A DNA stretch of 35,005 nucleotides. It comes from a bacterium. Its GTDB lineage: Bacteria > Myxococcota_A > UBA9160 > UBA6930. Made by a program: the position numbers and the translations under genes. Shown here piece after piece: positions 6,681 to 14,798 of the stretch; position 1 is the first letter of the stretch, and every line of letters starts with the position of its first letter. The notes beneath the pieces are model-generated. The model was not told where the DNA came from and ran no database searches. It worked only from the letters and a program-made list of their open reading frames with translations. The stretch covers positions 1 through 35,005 of the forward strand of contig JAAETT010000047.1 in NCBI GenBank assembly GCA_024228115.1, read 5' to 3'.

Positions 6681-8274
6681 GTAGAAGCCCGGCGTGCCTG
6701 CCGCTCGAGGCATCGGAAGCCGGGCCTTCCTTGACGACGCGACGAACGGCCATGCCGGCGTCTGTCGCCCTAAGGTCGAGGCGTAGGCCCTTGGCAAGTG
6801 CGCCCCAAGCCCGCACGTCCTCGCGCTGCTGAGCCGCCGCGCCCCAGACGCGGCGCAAGGCACGGTAGGCGCGCATCGGCACTCCGAGTACGGGGAACTC
6901 GGCCCACGCGGCGCCCAGACGGCGCACCCGCTCTCGCAGCGGGACCGGGCCTGCAGTTGCAGCCGCTGAAGCCTCGGGCCTGGTACTGGAATCGGCCGAG
7001 ATCTGCGCTGAAGGAACCGACCCACCCGCTGTGGGCGCGGCCACCCAATGCCGTGTCGCCCATCGCGAGGCCACCAGAAGATCCGCGTCGATCGCGGGGG
7101 CCAGGGCGACCAACGCTTCGCGTGTGTAGTCGCCACCGAGCGGGACCGCACGCGAAGTCGCAGTTCGAAGTGTCTCGTAGGCGGCCTGATGCGCCTCGAG
7201 CTGGGCAACGAGGCTGAAACGACTGCGCACCAGACGGGCGCCGGCGACACCCCATGCCCGCCGGAGTCCGCCGTCCTGCGCCAGCTGCCCCAACGCTTCC
7301 GCCAATGCCTTGGGAGCCGCCTCGGGAACGAGGCGTCCGGTCTCTCCCTCGACCACCACTTCCGGTATCCCGCCGTGACGCGTCCCCACGATCGGAAGCC
7401 CCGTTGCCGCGGCCTCCACGACCACGTTTGGAATCCCCTCGACGTCCCCATCCTCAGCGCGCCGGGAGCAGTGAAGCAGGACATCTGCCCAAGCGAAATG
7501 ATCGCGCACACCCGCGGCATCGGTCGGTGCCCGAACCTCGATGCAACCCGCCACGCCGTGCTTCTCCGCCTCGCGGATCAGGCTCCCCTCGTCCCCCGCG
7601 CCGACGATCCGCAAGGTACACGACTGGCCAGCCTCCCTCAGGGTGGCCAGAGCGCGGATTGCGTCGTCATGGCCCTTCTTCTCGACGATTCGTCCCACCA
7701 TCAGGATTCGCAACGGGCCATCAGGGCCAGCTGGTGGCCGCGCCTGTTCGTGAAAGAAATCGACGTCTGCCCCGCGCCGAATCACGCGGATCCGTGCGTC
7801 CTCCACTCCTTGCTCGCTCAACTCCATCGCCAGCGTTTCCGAGACACAGATGCAGAGGTCCGAGGCTTGAAGCAGTCGAGCGTAGAGAGGCCGATGACCA
7901 GGATCGTGGAGATCCGCGCCCAGATCCCGACCGCCGAAGGTCGTCACCAGGGGCACGCCAAGGCACTGCCGCACGAGCAGGGAACGGATCCCGGACCAGC
8001 CGAAATGGGCGTGAAGCAGCCAGGGCCGCCACGCTTGATGCAGGACCTCCGCGAGAATCGCTGCTCCGGCGGGTCGAAAGAGCGCCTGGCTGCTCGCGCA
8101 GGCATAACGATGGACGGGAAAACGCTCGCGGTTCTCACGCCGGTTGCAGAGTACGGCTCCGGGAACCTTGGGCTCGAGCCCATTCAGTAGGCTGTGGAGG
8201 AACGGTTGGCTCCAGCCCAGGTACGCCGCGAACTTGGCGTGCAGCACCACGCCATCGGCGGGCGCAGGGCTCAC
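6667..8274 (-). CDS. Family-4-like glycosyltransferase with a ~160-residue C-terminal extension
   Basis: 535 residues. The first ~375 form a retaining GT-B glycosyltransferase: LLHAHFGWSG in the acceptor half, the linker region ILMVGRIVEKKGHDDAI (about 190-206), and the donor-site signature EGIPNVVVEAAATGLPIVGT (about 279-298, the family's E-x7-E). From about 375 to the end is an extension not typical of the family: an Ala/Ser/Thr-rich low-complexity stretch (about 415-440) and then a basic helical region. The GTG start at 8274 overlaps the TGA of the upstream glycosyltransferase gene (GTGA), so the two are translationally coupled. The sugar donor is not predictable from the sequence. Confidence 0.85.
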   Translation of the reverse strand: MSPAPADGVVLHAKFAAYLGWSQPFLHSLLNGLEPKVPGAVLCNRRENRERFPVHRYACASSQALFRPAGAAILAEVLHQAWRPWLLHAHFGWSGIRSLLVRQCLGVPLVTTFGGRDLGADLHDPGHRPLYARLLQASDLCICVSETLAMELSEQGVEDARIRVIRRGADVDFFHEQARPPAGPDGPLRILMVGRIVEKKGHDDAIRALATLREAGQSCTLRIVGAGDEGSLIREAEKHGVAGCIEVRAPTDAAGVRDHFAWADVLLHCSRRAEDGDVEGIPNVVVEAAATGLPIVGTRHGGIPEVVVEGETGRLVPEAAPKALAEALGQLAQDGGLRRAWGVAGARLVRSRFSLVAQLEAHQAAYETLRTATSRAVPLGGDYTREALVALAPAIDADLLVASRWATRHWVAAPTAGGSVPSAQISADSSTRPEASAAATAGPVPLRERVRRLGAAWAEFPVLGVPMRAYRALRRVWGAAAQQREDVRAWGALAKGLRLDLRATDAGMAVRRVVKEGPASDASSGRHAGLLPTLD

Positions 8275-9632
8275 GGAATCTCCTGACGCCAGCGATTAAC
8301 GAGCAAGCGCACGGGCCAACGGAGCCGCTCGCGGCGCCCGATTGCCTCGGGCGCCTCCACATAACCCTCGACTGTTGCCCGCCACGCGGCACGCCGAACG
8401 GACCGAGGGATCGTGGTATAGGCGTCGCGTGCTTCGAGAATGCGTTCAGCCAGTGCGACACCTCGCAGTTCCTGGGCGTACTCCGCCTCGACCTTTGCAC
8501 GGCCTGCGCGCCCGAACTTCTCACGGAGCGCTGGGTCAGCCAGCTCGACGATCGCCTGGGCAAGTTCCTCGGGTGCCCGCTCCGCCACGAGCCGCCCGGT
8601 CTCCCCGTCGTCCACGGCCTCGGGAATTCCACCATGGTGGGTGGCGATCACCGGCAGGCCCAACGCCATGGCTTCCAGGATGCTGTTCGGGATGCCCTCC
8701 TCCCGCCCCTCGGCATCCACCTCGCTAGGCTGCAGGATCACGTCCGAACCAGCCAGCTCGGCCCGCAAGACATCCACGGGCAACGCACCGCGAAAATGTA
8801 CGGCGGGCATGAGCGCCAGGGCCTTTGCCCGCTCTCGGAGCGTGGATTCGAGCGGGCCTGCCCCGAAGACATGCAGCTCGCTGCCCGGCACATCCTTGCG
8901 GGCGATGGCAAGAGCCTCGAAAGCCGTTCGGTGCCCCTTCACGCTCATCAGCCGCCCGCTCAGGGCGAGACGCAACGGCCCATGCCCTTCGTGCCGAGGC
9001 CTCTGCAGATGGGCAGCGAGATCGATCCCGAGGTGGTGAGTGTACGCGCGCTCAGGCGGGAACCCCGCCGCTACCAGCTTCCGCGTCAGGTGATCGGCCA
9101 CACCCAGCGCAACCGCCCCGGGCGAGGCAAACCACCGCTCGAAGCGCTCTCTGTAGCGCGGGTCGCGCACATCGAGATTCGCATCCTCGCCGTGGAAGAT
9201 CGCGAGGATCGGGGCATCGGCCAACGCGCCGAGGGGGAGCGAACGAAACGCATTCTTGCCGAGGTGGGCGACGATGGCCTGCGGGCGTCCGTAGGCGCCC
9301 CGAAGCCCCGCCAACAGCCGGCGTGGAGCGAAGGCCTTGCGCAGGGGCGCAAGCTCGATCGGGTGGACGAAAACCCCTTGGCTGGCGAGTTCGCGGCGCC
9401 GATTTGCTGTCAGAGGCGCGTCCGCATAGCCAGAACGCCGCGTACACAAGACGACGTGGGTGCCGTGGCCAGCCAGCCCCAGGACGGTCCGGTACACGCC
9501 CGGATGGCTGGCCGGGGCGAATTCTTGTGAAGTCAGGTGAACCACAACCGGCCGTTGCCTCGAACGGCCGAACGAGGCGCGGGAGCGTGTCGAATCGAGT
9601 CGGGGCTGACCGACGGGGGAAACCAGACGCAA
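8271..9632 (-). CDS. Family-4-like glycosyltransferase
   Basis: 453 residues with a full GT-B retaining glycosyltransferase pattern: a Rossmann-type N-terminal half (VVVHLTSQEFAPASHPG), LALSGRLMSVKGHRTAF at the start of the donor half, and EGIPNSILEAMALGLPVIAT as the donor-binding signature. The C-terminal tail is Arg-rich and may touch the inner membrane. It is clearly paralogous to the plus-strand gene at 10906-12228: both share AIVA-Q/H-LG, FHG-x-DA, RYRERFER-like, HHxGIDL/HHGVDL and a similar basic tail. The start is a TTG at 9632, and the precise start is uncertain because the first ~25 residues are not domain-like. It is the first gene of a two-gene minus-strand operon. Confidence 0.85.
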   Translation of the reverse strand: MRLVSPVGQPRLDSTRSRASFGRSRQRPVVVHLTSQEFAPASHPGVYRTVLGLAGHGTHVVLCTRRSGYADAPLTANRRRELASQGVFVHPIELAPLRKAFAPRRLLAGLRGAYGRPQAIVAHLGKNAFRSLPLGALADAPILAIFHGEDANLDVRDPRYRERFERWFASPGAVALGVADHLTRKLVAAGFPPERAYTHHLGIDLAAHLQRPRHEGHGPLRLALSGRLMSVKGHRTAFEALAIARKDVPGSELHVFGAGPLESTLRERAKALALMPAVHFRGALPVDVLRAELAGSDVILQPSEVDAEGREEGIPNSILEAMALGLPVIATHHGGIPEAVDDGETGRLVAERAPEELAQAIVELADPALREKFGRAGRAKVEAEYAQELRGVALAERILEARDAYTTIPRSVRRAAWRATVEGYVEAPEAIGRRERLRWPVRLLVNRWRQEIP

Positions 9633-9845
9633 TCGATCAACTCCTGGGTACGACCCGGGCGAGTCTAGTAGATCGGGTGGCGACGTCTGGCCTCGGCTAG
9701 GTTCATGCGCAGTGCATCTGATGCGGAATACATCCTGCCGAACCGCTTCTCGTTCTCACCGCCCGGCTCCCGAGTGGTGGCCCCTCACACCCCGAGGGGA
9801 CGGAGGAAGGCACCTCCCCCTGCGGACCCCAGAACCCGCGCCCCG
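9633..9845. promoter_or_regulatory. Divergent intergenic region between two glycosyltransferase operons
   Basis: About 213 bases separate the divergent glycosyltransferase starts, so promoters for both the short minus-strand unit and the long plus-strand operon should lie here. I see a short inverted repeat GCATC-T-GATGC around 9717-9727, possibly an operator, but no convincing -35/-10 pair. An in-frame ATG at 9705 would place part of this region inside the next gene. Confidence 0.35.
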
Positions 9846-10925
9846 ATGACATCACGCTTCTTGTTTCTGCGCGAGCACTTCCGCTGGATGGGTCGGCACA
9901 GCGGCTACGACCCGTTGTGCGACGAGGTCCTGCGGATGCGTCCCGGGGATCACCGCTCGGTCTTCGTGCGGCGAAGCCTTCCGCCGGGCACGAGGCCGGT
10001 CTTCAATCGTCTCCGGCGGCGGGGCCAGGGCAGCCCTTTCTACAACATCTACGGCGCACGGGCGGAGGCGGAGGCCTTCTTGCGGGCGCGGATCTCCAAG
10101 CCAGACCTCGTACACGTCACCTACGTCGAGAACCAGCTCGGCCTGCTCGCCCGCTACCGCGATCACCTTCCGGCCCGCCTGGTCGGAACAGTCCACCAGC
10201 CACCGGGTTGGTATCGCCTGCGCCACAAGAACCTGGGCCAGCTCAAAGCGCTGGACGCGCTCATCGTCATGGGCCGTGCGGAGGCGCGCTGGTTCGAAGC
10301 CCGGGTGCCCGGACGCGTGCACTTCGTACCCTACGCCGTGGATACGGATTTCTTTCGCCCCGTCGGGCCCGCGGAACTGGGCAAGCAGGCTCGCGAGCCC
10401 CGCTGCCTCTTTGCAGGACGCTGGCTACGCGACCTGCCCGCCTTGGAAGGGGTGATCGAGCAGGTGCTCGCACGGGATTCGAAGGTCGGCTTCGATCTGC
10501 TCGTCCCCCACGCTGACCGCAAGGACGATCTCTTCCTGCGCCTCTCCCGGCACGAGCAGGTGCGCTTCCACGCGGGCCTGGATGACGACGCCCTGCTCTC
10601 CCTCTACCGAAGCGCGAGCCTCCTGCTGCTTCCCATGTTCGACTGCCTCGGCAACAGCGTGCTCCTCGAATCCCTGGCCTGCGGTCTGCCCGTGGTGACG
10701 AACGACGTGGGCGCCCTGCCCGACTACACCCGAGAAGCCTTCGCGGACCTCTTGCCTCGCGGCGACGTGGCTGGCATGGCGGACGCGGTCCTCCGCCGGC
10801 TCGGCGACCCGACGGAACGGGACGCACGCGGCCAGGCCGCGCGAACCTTCGCCGAGCAGGAGCTCAGCTGGAGCGGGGCCGCCCGCGCGACCCTGGACAT
10901 CTACGATGCCGTCCTCGCCCGCTGA
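9846..10925 (+). CDS. Family-4-like glycosyltransferase
   Basis: About 359 residues. The N-terminal half has LFLREHFRWMGRHSGYD and a GTVHQPPGWYR segment typical of GT-B acceptor domains. The donor half carries CLFAGRWLRDLPAL and NSVLLESLACGLPVVTNDVG, the retaining GT-4 signature with its Glu. The ATG at 9846 was preferred over an upstream in-frame ATG at 9705 because the intervening 47 residues are Pro/Arg-rich with no domain character. It is the first gene of the long plus-strand operon, and its 3' end overlaps the next glycosyltransferase gene by 20 bases. Donor and acceptor are unknown. Confidence 0.8.
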   Translation: MTSRFLFLREHFRWMGRHSGYDPLCDEVLRMRPGDHRSVFVRRSLPPGTRPVFNRLRRRGQGSPFYNIYGARAEAEAFLRARISKPDLVHVTYVENQLGLLARYRDHLPARLVGTVHQPPGWYRLRHKNLGQLKALDALIVMGRAEARWFEARVPGRVHFVPYAVDTDFFRPVGPAELGKQAREPRCLFAGRWLRDLPALEGVIEQVLARDSKVGFDLLVPHADRKDDLFLRLSRHEQVRFHAGLDDDALLSLYRSASLLLLPMFDCLGNSVLLESLACGLPVVTNDVGALPDYTREAFADLLPRGDVAGMADAVLRRLGDPTERDARGQAARTFAEQELSWSGAARATLDIYDAVLAR

Positions 10926-12228
10926 ACGCCCCCTCCTCATCCAGACGACCTCCCACGGCTTCACACCCGAAGCGCACCCGACGGTGTTCCGGCTGGTCGG
11001 CGGACTGGCGGGCTCGTTCCGCCAGGTCGTGTTGGAACTCGACGACAACGCCTACGTCGAAAGCCGGCTCTCTTCGGAAACCCGCGCAGACCTGCGCGCC
11101 CGCGGCATCGCGGTGCACCGTGTCGATCGTGCCCGCCTGCATCACGAGGAATATGTGCGTTGGTTGCTGGCGGGAATCGTCCGGCGCTACGGGCCCCCAT
11201 TCGCGATCGTCGCCCAGCTCGGCAACAACGGCTGGCGCAGCCTGGCGCTGGCCGCCCATGCCAAGGTGCCCCTGGCGACCCTGTTCCACGGCGGGGACGC
11301 CCGGGTCGGCATGCTCGACGAACGCTTTCGCGAGCGCTTCGAACGCCTGGTGCGGCTGCCGGGCAGCCACCTCGGCGGTGTCTCCCGAAATGTGGTGCAC
11401 GATCTCGAGGCCTGGGGTGTTCCGAACGGGCAGACGTTCCTCCAGCACCACGGTGTCGACCTGGCTCCTTTCAAGCCACCGGATCGGGCTGCCCACGAGG
11501 ACGGGCTTCGCATCGTGATGGCCGGGCGTTTCGTTCCCTTCAAGGATCACGCCACCGGGCTCCGCGCCTTCGCCTCCCACCACAGTCGGCATCCGCAGAG
11601 CCGGCTCCACCTCTACGGCGACGGCCCCCTCGAGACCGCCGCCCGCGAACTCGCTGCGGAGCTCGGCGTGGGCGACGCGGTGCATTTCGAAGGTCTCGTA
11701 CCGGTACAGCACCTGATCGTCTCGTTGGGCGAGGCCGACGTCGCACTTCAGCCCAGCCGAACGGATGCGGAGGGTCACGCGGAAGGCATCCCTACAACCG
11801 TTCTCGAAGCGATGGCCATGGCGCTTCCGGTGGTGGCCACGAAACACGCGGGCATTCCGGAGGCGGTATCGGATGGAGAGACGGGGCTCCTCGCCGACGA
11901 GGGAGATGCGGAAGCGCTCGCGAGTGCCCTCGACCTGCTGGCCGCGGAGCCCGCGCGTCGCCTCGCACTCGGCCGAGCGGGACGCGCGCGGATCGAAGCG
12001 GAGTTCGAAGTGAACGCCCTCGGCCAACGCTTCGCTGAGCAGATTCATGGGTGGCGAGATGCTTACGATGCTCTTCCCGCGAGCGAGCGCGCCTCGAAGA
12101 TCGCCGACGCCACCGGGGGTTGGGAGCAGCCCATCGCCCGCCACGGGCTGCGCCGGCGCGCAATGCTTCGAGCGCGAATTGCCGTCAACCGTCTCGCCGG
12201 CGGCATCGACGACGGAACGCAACCGTGA
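10906..12228 (+). CDS. Family-4-like glycosyltransferase, paralogue of the minus-strand gene at 8271-9632
   Basis: 440 residues with a retaining GT-B layout. The N-terminal half opens LLIQTTSHGFTPEAHP. IVMAGRFVPFKDHATGL starts the donor half, and EGIPTTVLEAMAMALPVVAT with KHAGIPEAVSDGETG forms the nucleotide-sugar site. Many short matches with the glycosyltransferase on the opposite strand mark them as duplicates, probably using related donors or acceptors. It overlaps the preceding gene by 20 bases. Its TGA overlaps the GTG start of the following sulfotransferase gene, so translation is coupled through all three. Confidence 0.85.
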   Translation: MPSSPAERPLLIQTTSHGFTPEAHPTVFRLVGGLAGSFRQVVLELDDNAYVESRLSSETRADLRARGIAVHRVDRARLHHEEYVRWLLAGIVRRYGPPFAIVAQLGNNGWRSLALAAHAKVPLATLFHGGDARVGMLDERFRERFERLVRLPGSHLGGVSRNVVHDLEAWGVPNGQTFLQHHGVDLAPFKPPDRAAHEDGLRIVMAGRFVPFKDHATGLRAFASHHSRHPQSRLHLYGDGPLETAARELAAELGVGDAVHFEGLVPVQHLIVSLGEADVALQPSRTDAEGHAEGIPTTVLEAMAMALPVVATKHAGIPEAVSDGETGLLADEGDAEALASALDLLAAEPARRLALGRAGRARIEAEFEVNALGQRFAEQIHGWRDAYDALPASERASKIADATGGWEQPIARHGLRRRAMLRARIAVNRLAGGIDDGTQP

Positions 12229-12899
12229 TCGTCCACCACGAGGGCCGATGGATCTATCTCGGCATCCCGAAGACGGCGAGCACCACGCTGCATCGTTTCC
12301 TGCCCCAGCACGGCGGCGTGTCCCACGGCGTGCAGCACGAAACCAGGATCCCCGAAGCGTGGAGCGAATATCGGGTGTTCATCTCCGTGATGAACCCGTT
12401 CCGCCGCGCCACGGCGCTGTGGCGCATGTGGGGCAAGGACGTCGCCAAGGAAGCCTGGTGGACCGAGGGCTTCTCCCCCGAGCTCGTGACCGACTTCCGC
12501 GCCTTCGTGGACACGTTCTTTCTCGACCCGCCGGAGCCTGACACCCGGCCCGTCATGGAATGGTCGATGACCCGCTGGCTCGAACACGCGAATCTCCAGT
12601 CCGAACCCGAAGTCCTCTACTCCGAGCGCCTCGGGGAGGAACTGCTGCGTGTCGGCATCCTGCAGCACGCCGAGGATGTGCCGGTGCAGAACAAATCCGG
12701 GAACGAGGCCTGGCGGGAGAACTACGACGACGCGCTGGTCCGAGACGTCGGCGCCTGGGCCGCGAGAGACTTCGAGCGGTTCGGATATCCAGCCGACCTG
12801 AAGGGGGCAGTCTCGATTCAACGATCGGCAGACACCAAGCCCCGCCCGCCCTCCGGTTTTCTCGCCCGCGCCAGCCGCTGGCTGGGCGGCAGACGCTAG
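12225..12899 (+). CDS. Sulfotransferase-family protein
   Basis: About 224 residues. WIYLGIPKTASTTLHRFL (about residues 9-26) is a textbook phosphosulfate-binding loop with its Lys intact. FISVMNPFRRATALWRMW fits the 3'-phosphate-binding segment. The likely start is the GTG at 12225, which overlaps the upstream stop (GTGA), because residues from there (VIVHHEGRWIYL) match how related proteins begin. Translation from farther upstream would add about 58 Arg-rich residues encoded antisense-like within the glycosyltransferase gene, and was rejected. Within an operon of glycosyltransferases and deoxysugar enzymes, it probably sulfates the glycan being built. It is the fourth sulfotransferase-like gene of the locus. 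Confidence 0.75.
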   Translation: MIVHHEGRWIYLGIPKTASTTLHRFLPQHGGVSHGVQHETRIPEAWSEYRVFISVMNPFRRATALWRMWGKDVAKEAWWTEGFSPELVTDFRAFVDTFFLDPPEPDTRPVMEWSMTRWLEHANLQSEPEVLYSERLGEELLRVGILQHAEDVPVQNKSGNEAWRENYDDALVRDVGAWAARDFERFGYPADLKGAVSIQRSADTKPRPPSGFLARASRWLGGRR

Positions 12900-12926
12900 C
12901 CAGCAGATTTCCTACCCTGGAGTGCG

Positions 12927-13700
12927 ATGAAGGTCGTCATCCTATGTGGAGGGCTCGGGACACGGCTCCGGGAGGAGACCGAATACCGGCCGAAGCCGAT
13001 GGTGCCCATCGGAGATCGTCCGATCCTCTGGCACATCATGAAGCTCTATGCCCACTACGGGCACAAGGAGTTCGTGCTCTGCCTCGGCTACAAGGGCGAG
13101 GTGATCAAGGATTTCTTCCGCAACTACCAGTGGAATACGAGCGATCTGACCCTGCGCCTCGGCCCGACCCCGGAGATCACCTACCACAACTCCCACGACG
13201 AAGAGGACTGGACGGTCACGCTCCTGGATACCGGCCTGGAGACCCAGACCGGCGGGCGCCTGCGCCGGGCCCTCGAGTATGTCGGCGACGAAACATTCCT
13301 ATGTACCTACGGCGATGGGCTGACGGATTGTGACGTCAACGAGGTCGTCGCCTTCCACGGTCAGCATGGCGGCCTGGCAACGCTGACAGCCGTGCGTCCC
13401 GTGGGCCGCTTCGGCGAGCTAGCGCTGGACGGCCAGACCATCACCTCCTTCCACGAGAAGCCCGAGAAGGAGAGCGCCTTCGTCAGCGGAGGCTTTTTCG
13501 TGTTCGACCCGAGCGTGGGCGACTACCTGGACGCGGATGAATCGATCCTGGAACGCGAGCCCATGGAACGGATCGCCGGTGAGGGCCAGCTGAAGGCATT
13601 CCTCCACGACGGCTTCTGGCAATGCATGGATACCTACCGCGAGCAGCAACTGCTGCACCAGATGTGGACCGAAGGCCGCGCGCCCTGGAAACTCTGGTAG
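12927..13700 (+). CDS. rfbF: Glucose-1-phosphate cytidylyltransferase
   Basis: 257 residues, the usual length for this enzyme, which makes CDP-glucose from CTP and glucose-1-phosphate. The nucleotide-binding signature GGLGTRLREETEYRPKPM is at residues 8-25 and is characteristic of the cytidylyltransferases rather than of the dTDP- or UTP-using relatives. Further matches are LCLGYKGEVIKDFF and a C-terminal QCMDTYREQQLL. A GGAG element lies six bases before the ATG. The 4,6-dehydratase gene starts three bases after its stop. Together they supply CDP-4-keto-6-deoxyglucose for the methyltransferase and epimerase that follow. Confidence 0.93.
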   Translation: MKVVILCGGLGTRLREETEYRPKPMVPIGDRPILWHIMKLYAHYGHKEFVLCLGYKGEVIKDFFRNYQWNTSDLTLRLGPTPEITYHNSHDEEDWTVTLLDTGLETQTGGRLRRALEYVGDETFLCTYGDGLTDCDVNEVVAFHGQHGGLATLTAVRPVGRFGELALDGQTITSFHEKPEKESAFVSGGFFVFDPSVGDYLDADESILEREPMERIAGEGQLKAFLHDGFWQCMDTYREQQLLHQMWTEGRAPWKLW

Positions 13701-13703
13701 GAG

Positions 13704-14798
13704 ATGTTCGGCGATGTCTTCCGGGGCCGGCGCGTCCTCGTCACCGGTCACAATGGCTTCAAGGGTGCATGGCTCTCCCTGTGGCTCCACGAACTGGGGG
13801 CGCGGGTAACGGGCCTCGCCTTGCCGCCCGAACCGTCGCCCACGCTCCACGAGATCCTGCATCCGGACACGTTCGAGGATGAGTTCGTCTGCGACATCCG
13901 GGATGCGGACGCGCTGAAGGGCACGCTGGCACGTGCCGCGCCGGAGATGGTCTTCCACCTCGCCGCGCAGGCGTTGGTGCGTCGCTCCTACCGTGAGCCG
14001 CGCCTGACCTTCGAGACCAACGCCCTGGGCACCCACCACCTCCTCGAGGCGGTACACGAGCTCGGCGTGACCGGGCCCGTCATCGTCGCCACCACGGACA
14101 AATGCTACGAGAACCACGGGGAGGGCCGGCCCTTCCGGGTAGGCGACCCCCTCGGCGGACGCGATCCCTACTCGATGAGCAAGGCCGCGGCGGAGTTGGT
14201 CGTGGCCTCCTTCCGCTCGAGCTTCCTCGACGGGCCAGCCGATCCTCCGGTTGCCACCGTGCGGGCGGGCAACGTGGTCGGGGGCGGCGACTACGGCGAA
14301 GATCGCCTGCTCCCGGATGCCGTGCGCGCGCTACTTCGCGGCGACCCTGTGCCCGTGCGCAACCCGCGCGCGGTTCGCCCCTGGCAGCACGTGCTGGACT
14401 GCCTGTCCGGCTACCTGCGCCTGGCCCAGGAACTGGCAACGACGCCGCGCGATGGAAATCGGGCCGATGCGTTCAACATCGGCCCGGCTCCCGAAGGTCG
14501 GCTCACCGCCTCCGAGGTCGTCGAGGCCTTCCTTTCCTGCTGGCCCGGGCGCTGGGAGGATCGCAGCGAGCCCGGCGCACCCTACGAGGCGCCCCACCTC
14601 GAACTCGACACGGCGGCAACGACCGCGGCCCTCGGATGGACCCCCGCCTGGGACGCAACGGAGGCCGTGGCCCGCTCGGCGGATTGGTACCGTGCCCGCC
14701 ACGAAGCCAAGCGGGACGATCTGCATGAACTCTGCCTGGAGCAGATTCGCGCGTGGACCGTTGACGCCACGCCTGCAACGCGGGGCCAGGCAACATGA
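13704..14798 (+). CDS. rfbG: CDP-glucose 4,6-dehydratase
   Basis: 364 residues, normal for this member of the extended short-chain dehydrogenase family. It converts CDP-glucose into CDP-4-keto-6-deoxyglucose using a tightly bound NAD. VTGHNGFKGAWLSLWLHEL (about residues 14-32) is the Rossmann Gly motif in the form typical of the CDP-glucose dehydratases. DPYSMSKAAAEL holds the catalytic YxxxK, and RAGNVVGGGDYGEDRLLPD is a further hallmark. It directly follows the cytidylyltransferase gene, with a GGAG-type ribosome site spanning that stop. Its own TGA overlaps the ATG of the C-methyltransferase gene (ATGA). Confidence 0.93.
   Translation: MFGDVFRGRRVLVTGHNGFKGAWLSLWLHELGARVTGLALPPEPSPTLHEILHPDTFEDEFVCDIRDADALKGTLARAAPEMVFHLAAQALVRRSYREPRLTFETNALGTHHLLEAVHELGVTGPVIVATTDKCYENHGEGRPFRVGDPLGGRDPYSMSKAAAELVVASFRSSFLDGPADPPVATVRAGNVVGGGDYGEDRLLPDAVRALLRGDPVPVRNPRAVRPWQHVLDCLSGYLRLAQELATTPRDGNRADAFNIGPAPEGRLTASEVVEAFLSCWPGRWEDRSEPGAPYEAPHLELDTAATTAALGWTPAWDATEAVARSADWYRARHEAKRDDLHELCLEQIRAWTVDATPATRGQAT

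Noticed and set aside
7254-9530. Very long plus-strand open frame (about 758 codons) opposite two glycosyltransferase genes
   Set aside because: It is Arg/Pro-rich with no domain pattern and is antisense to two clear glycosyltransferase genes. Long shadow frames are expected at this GC content.
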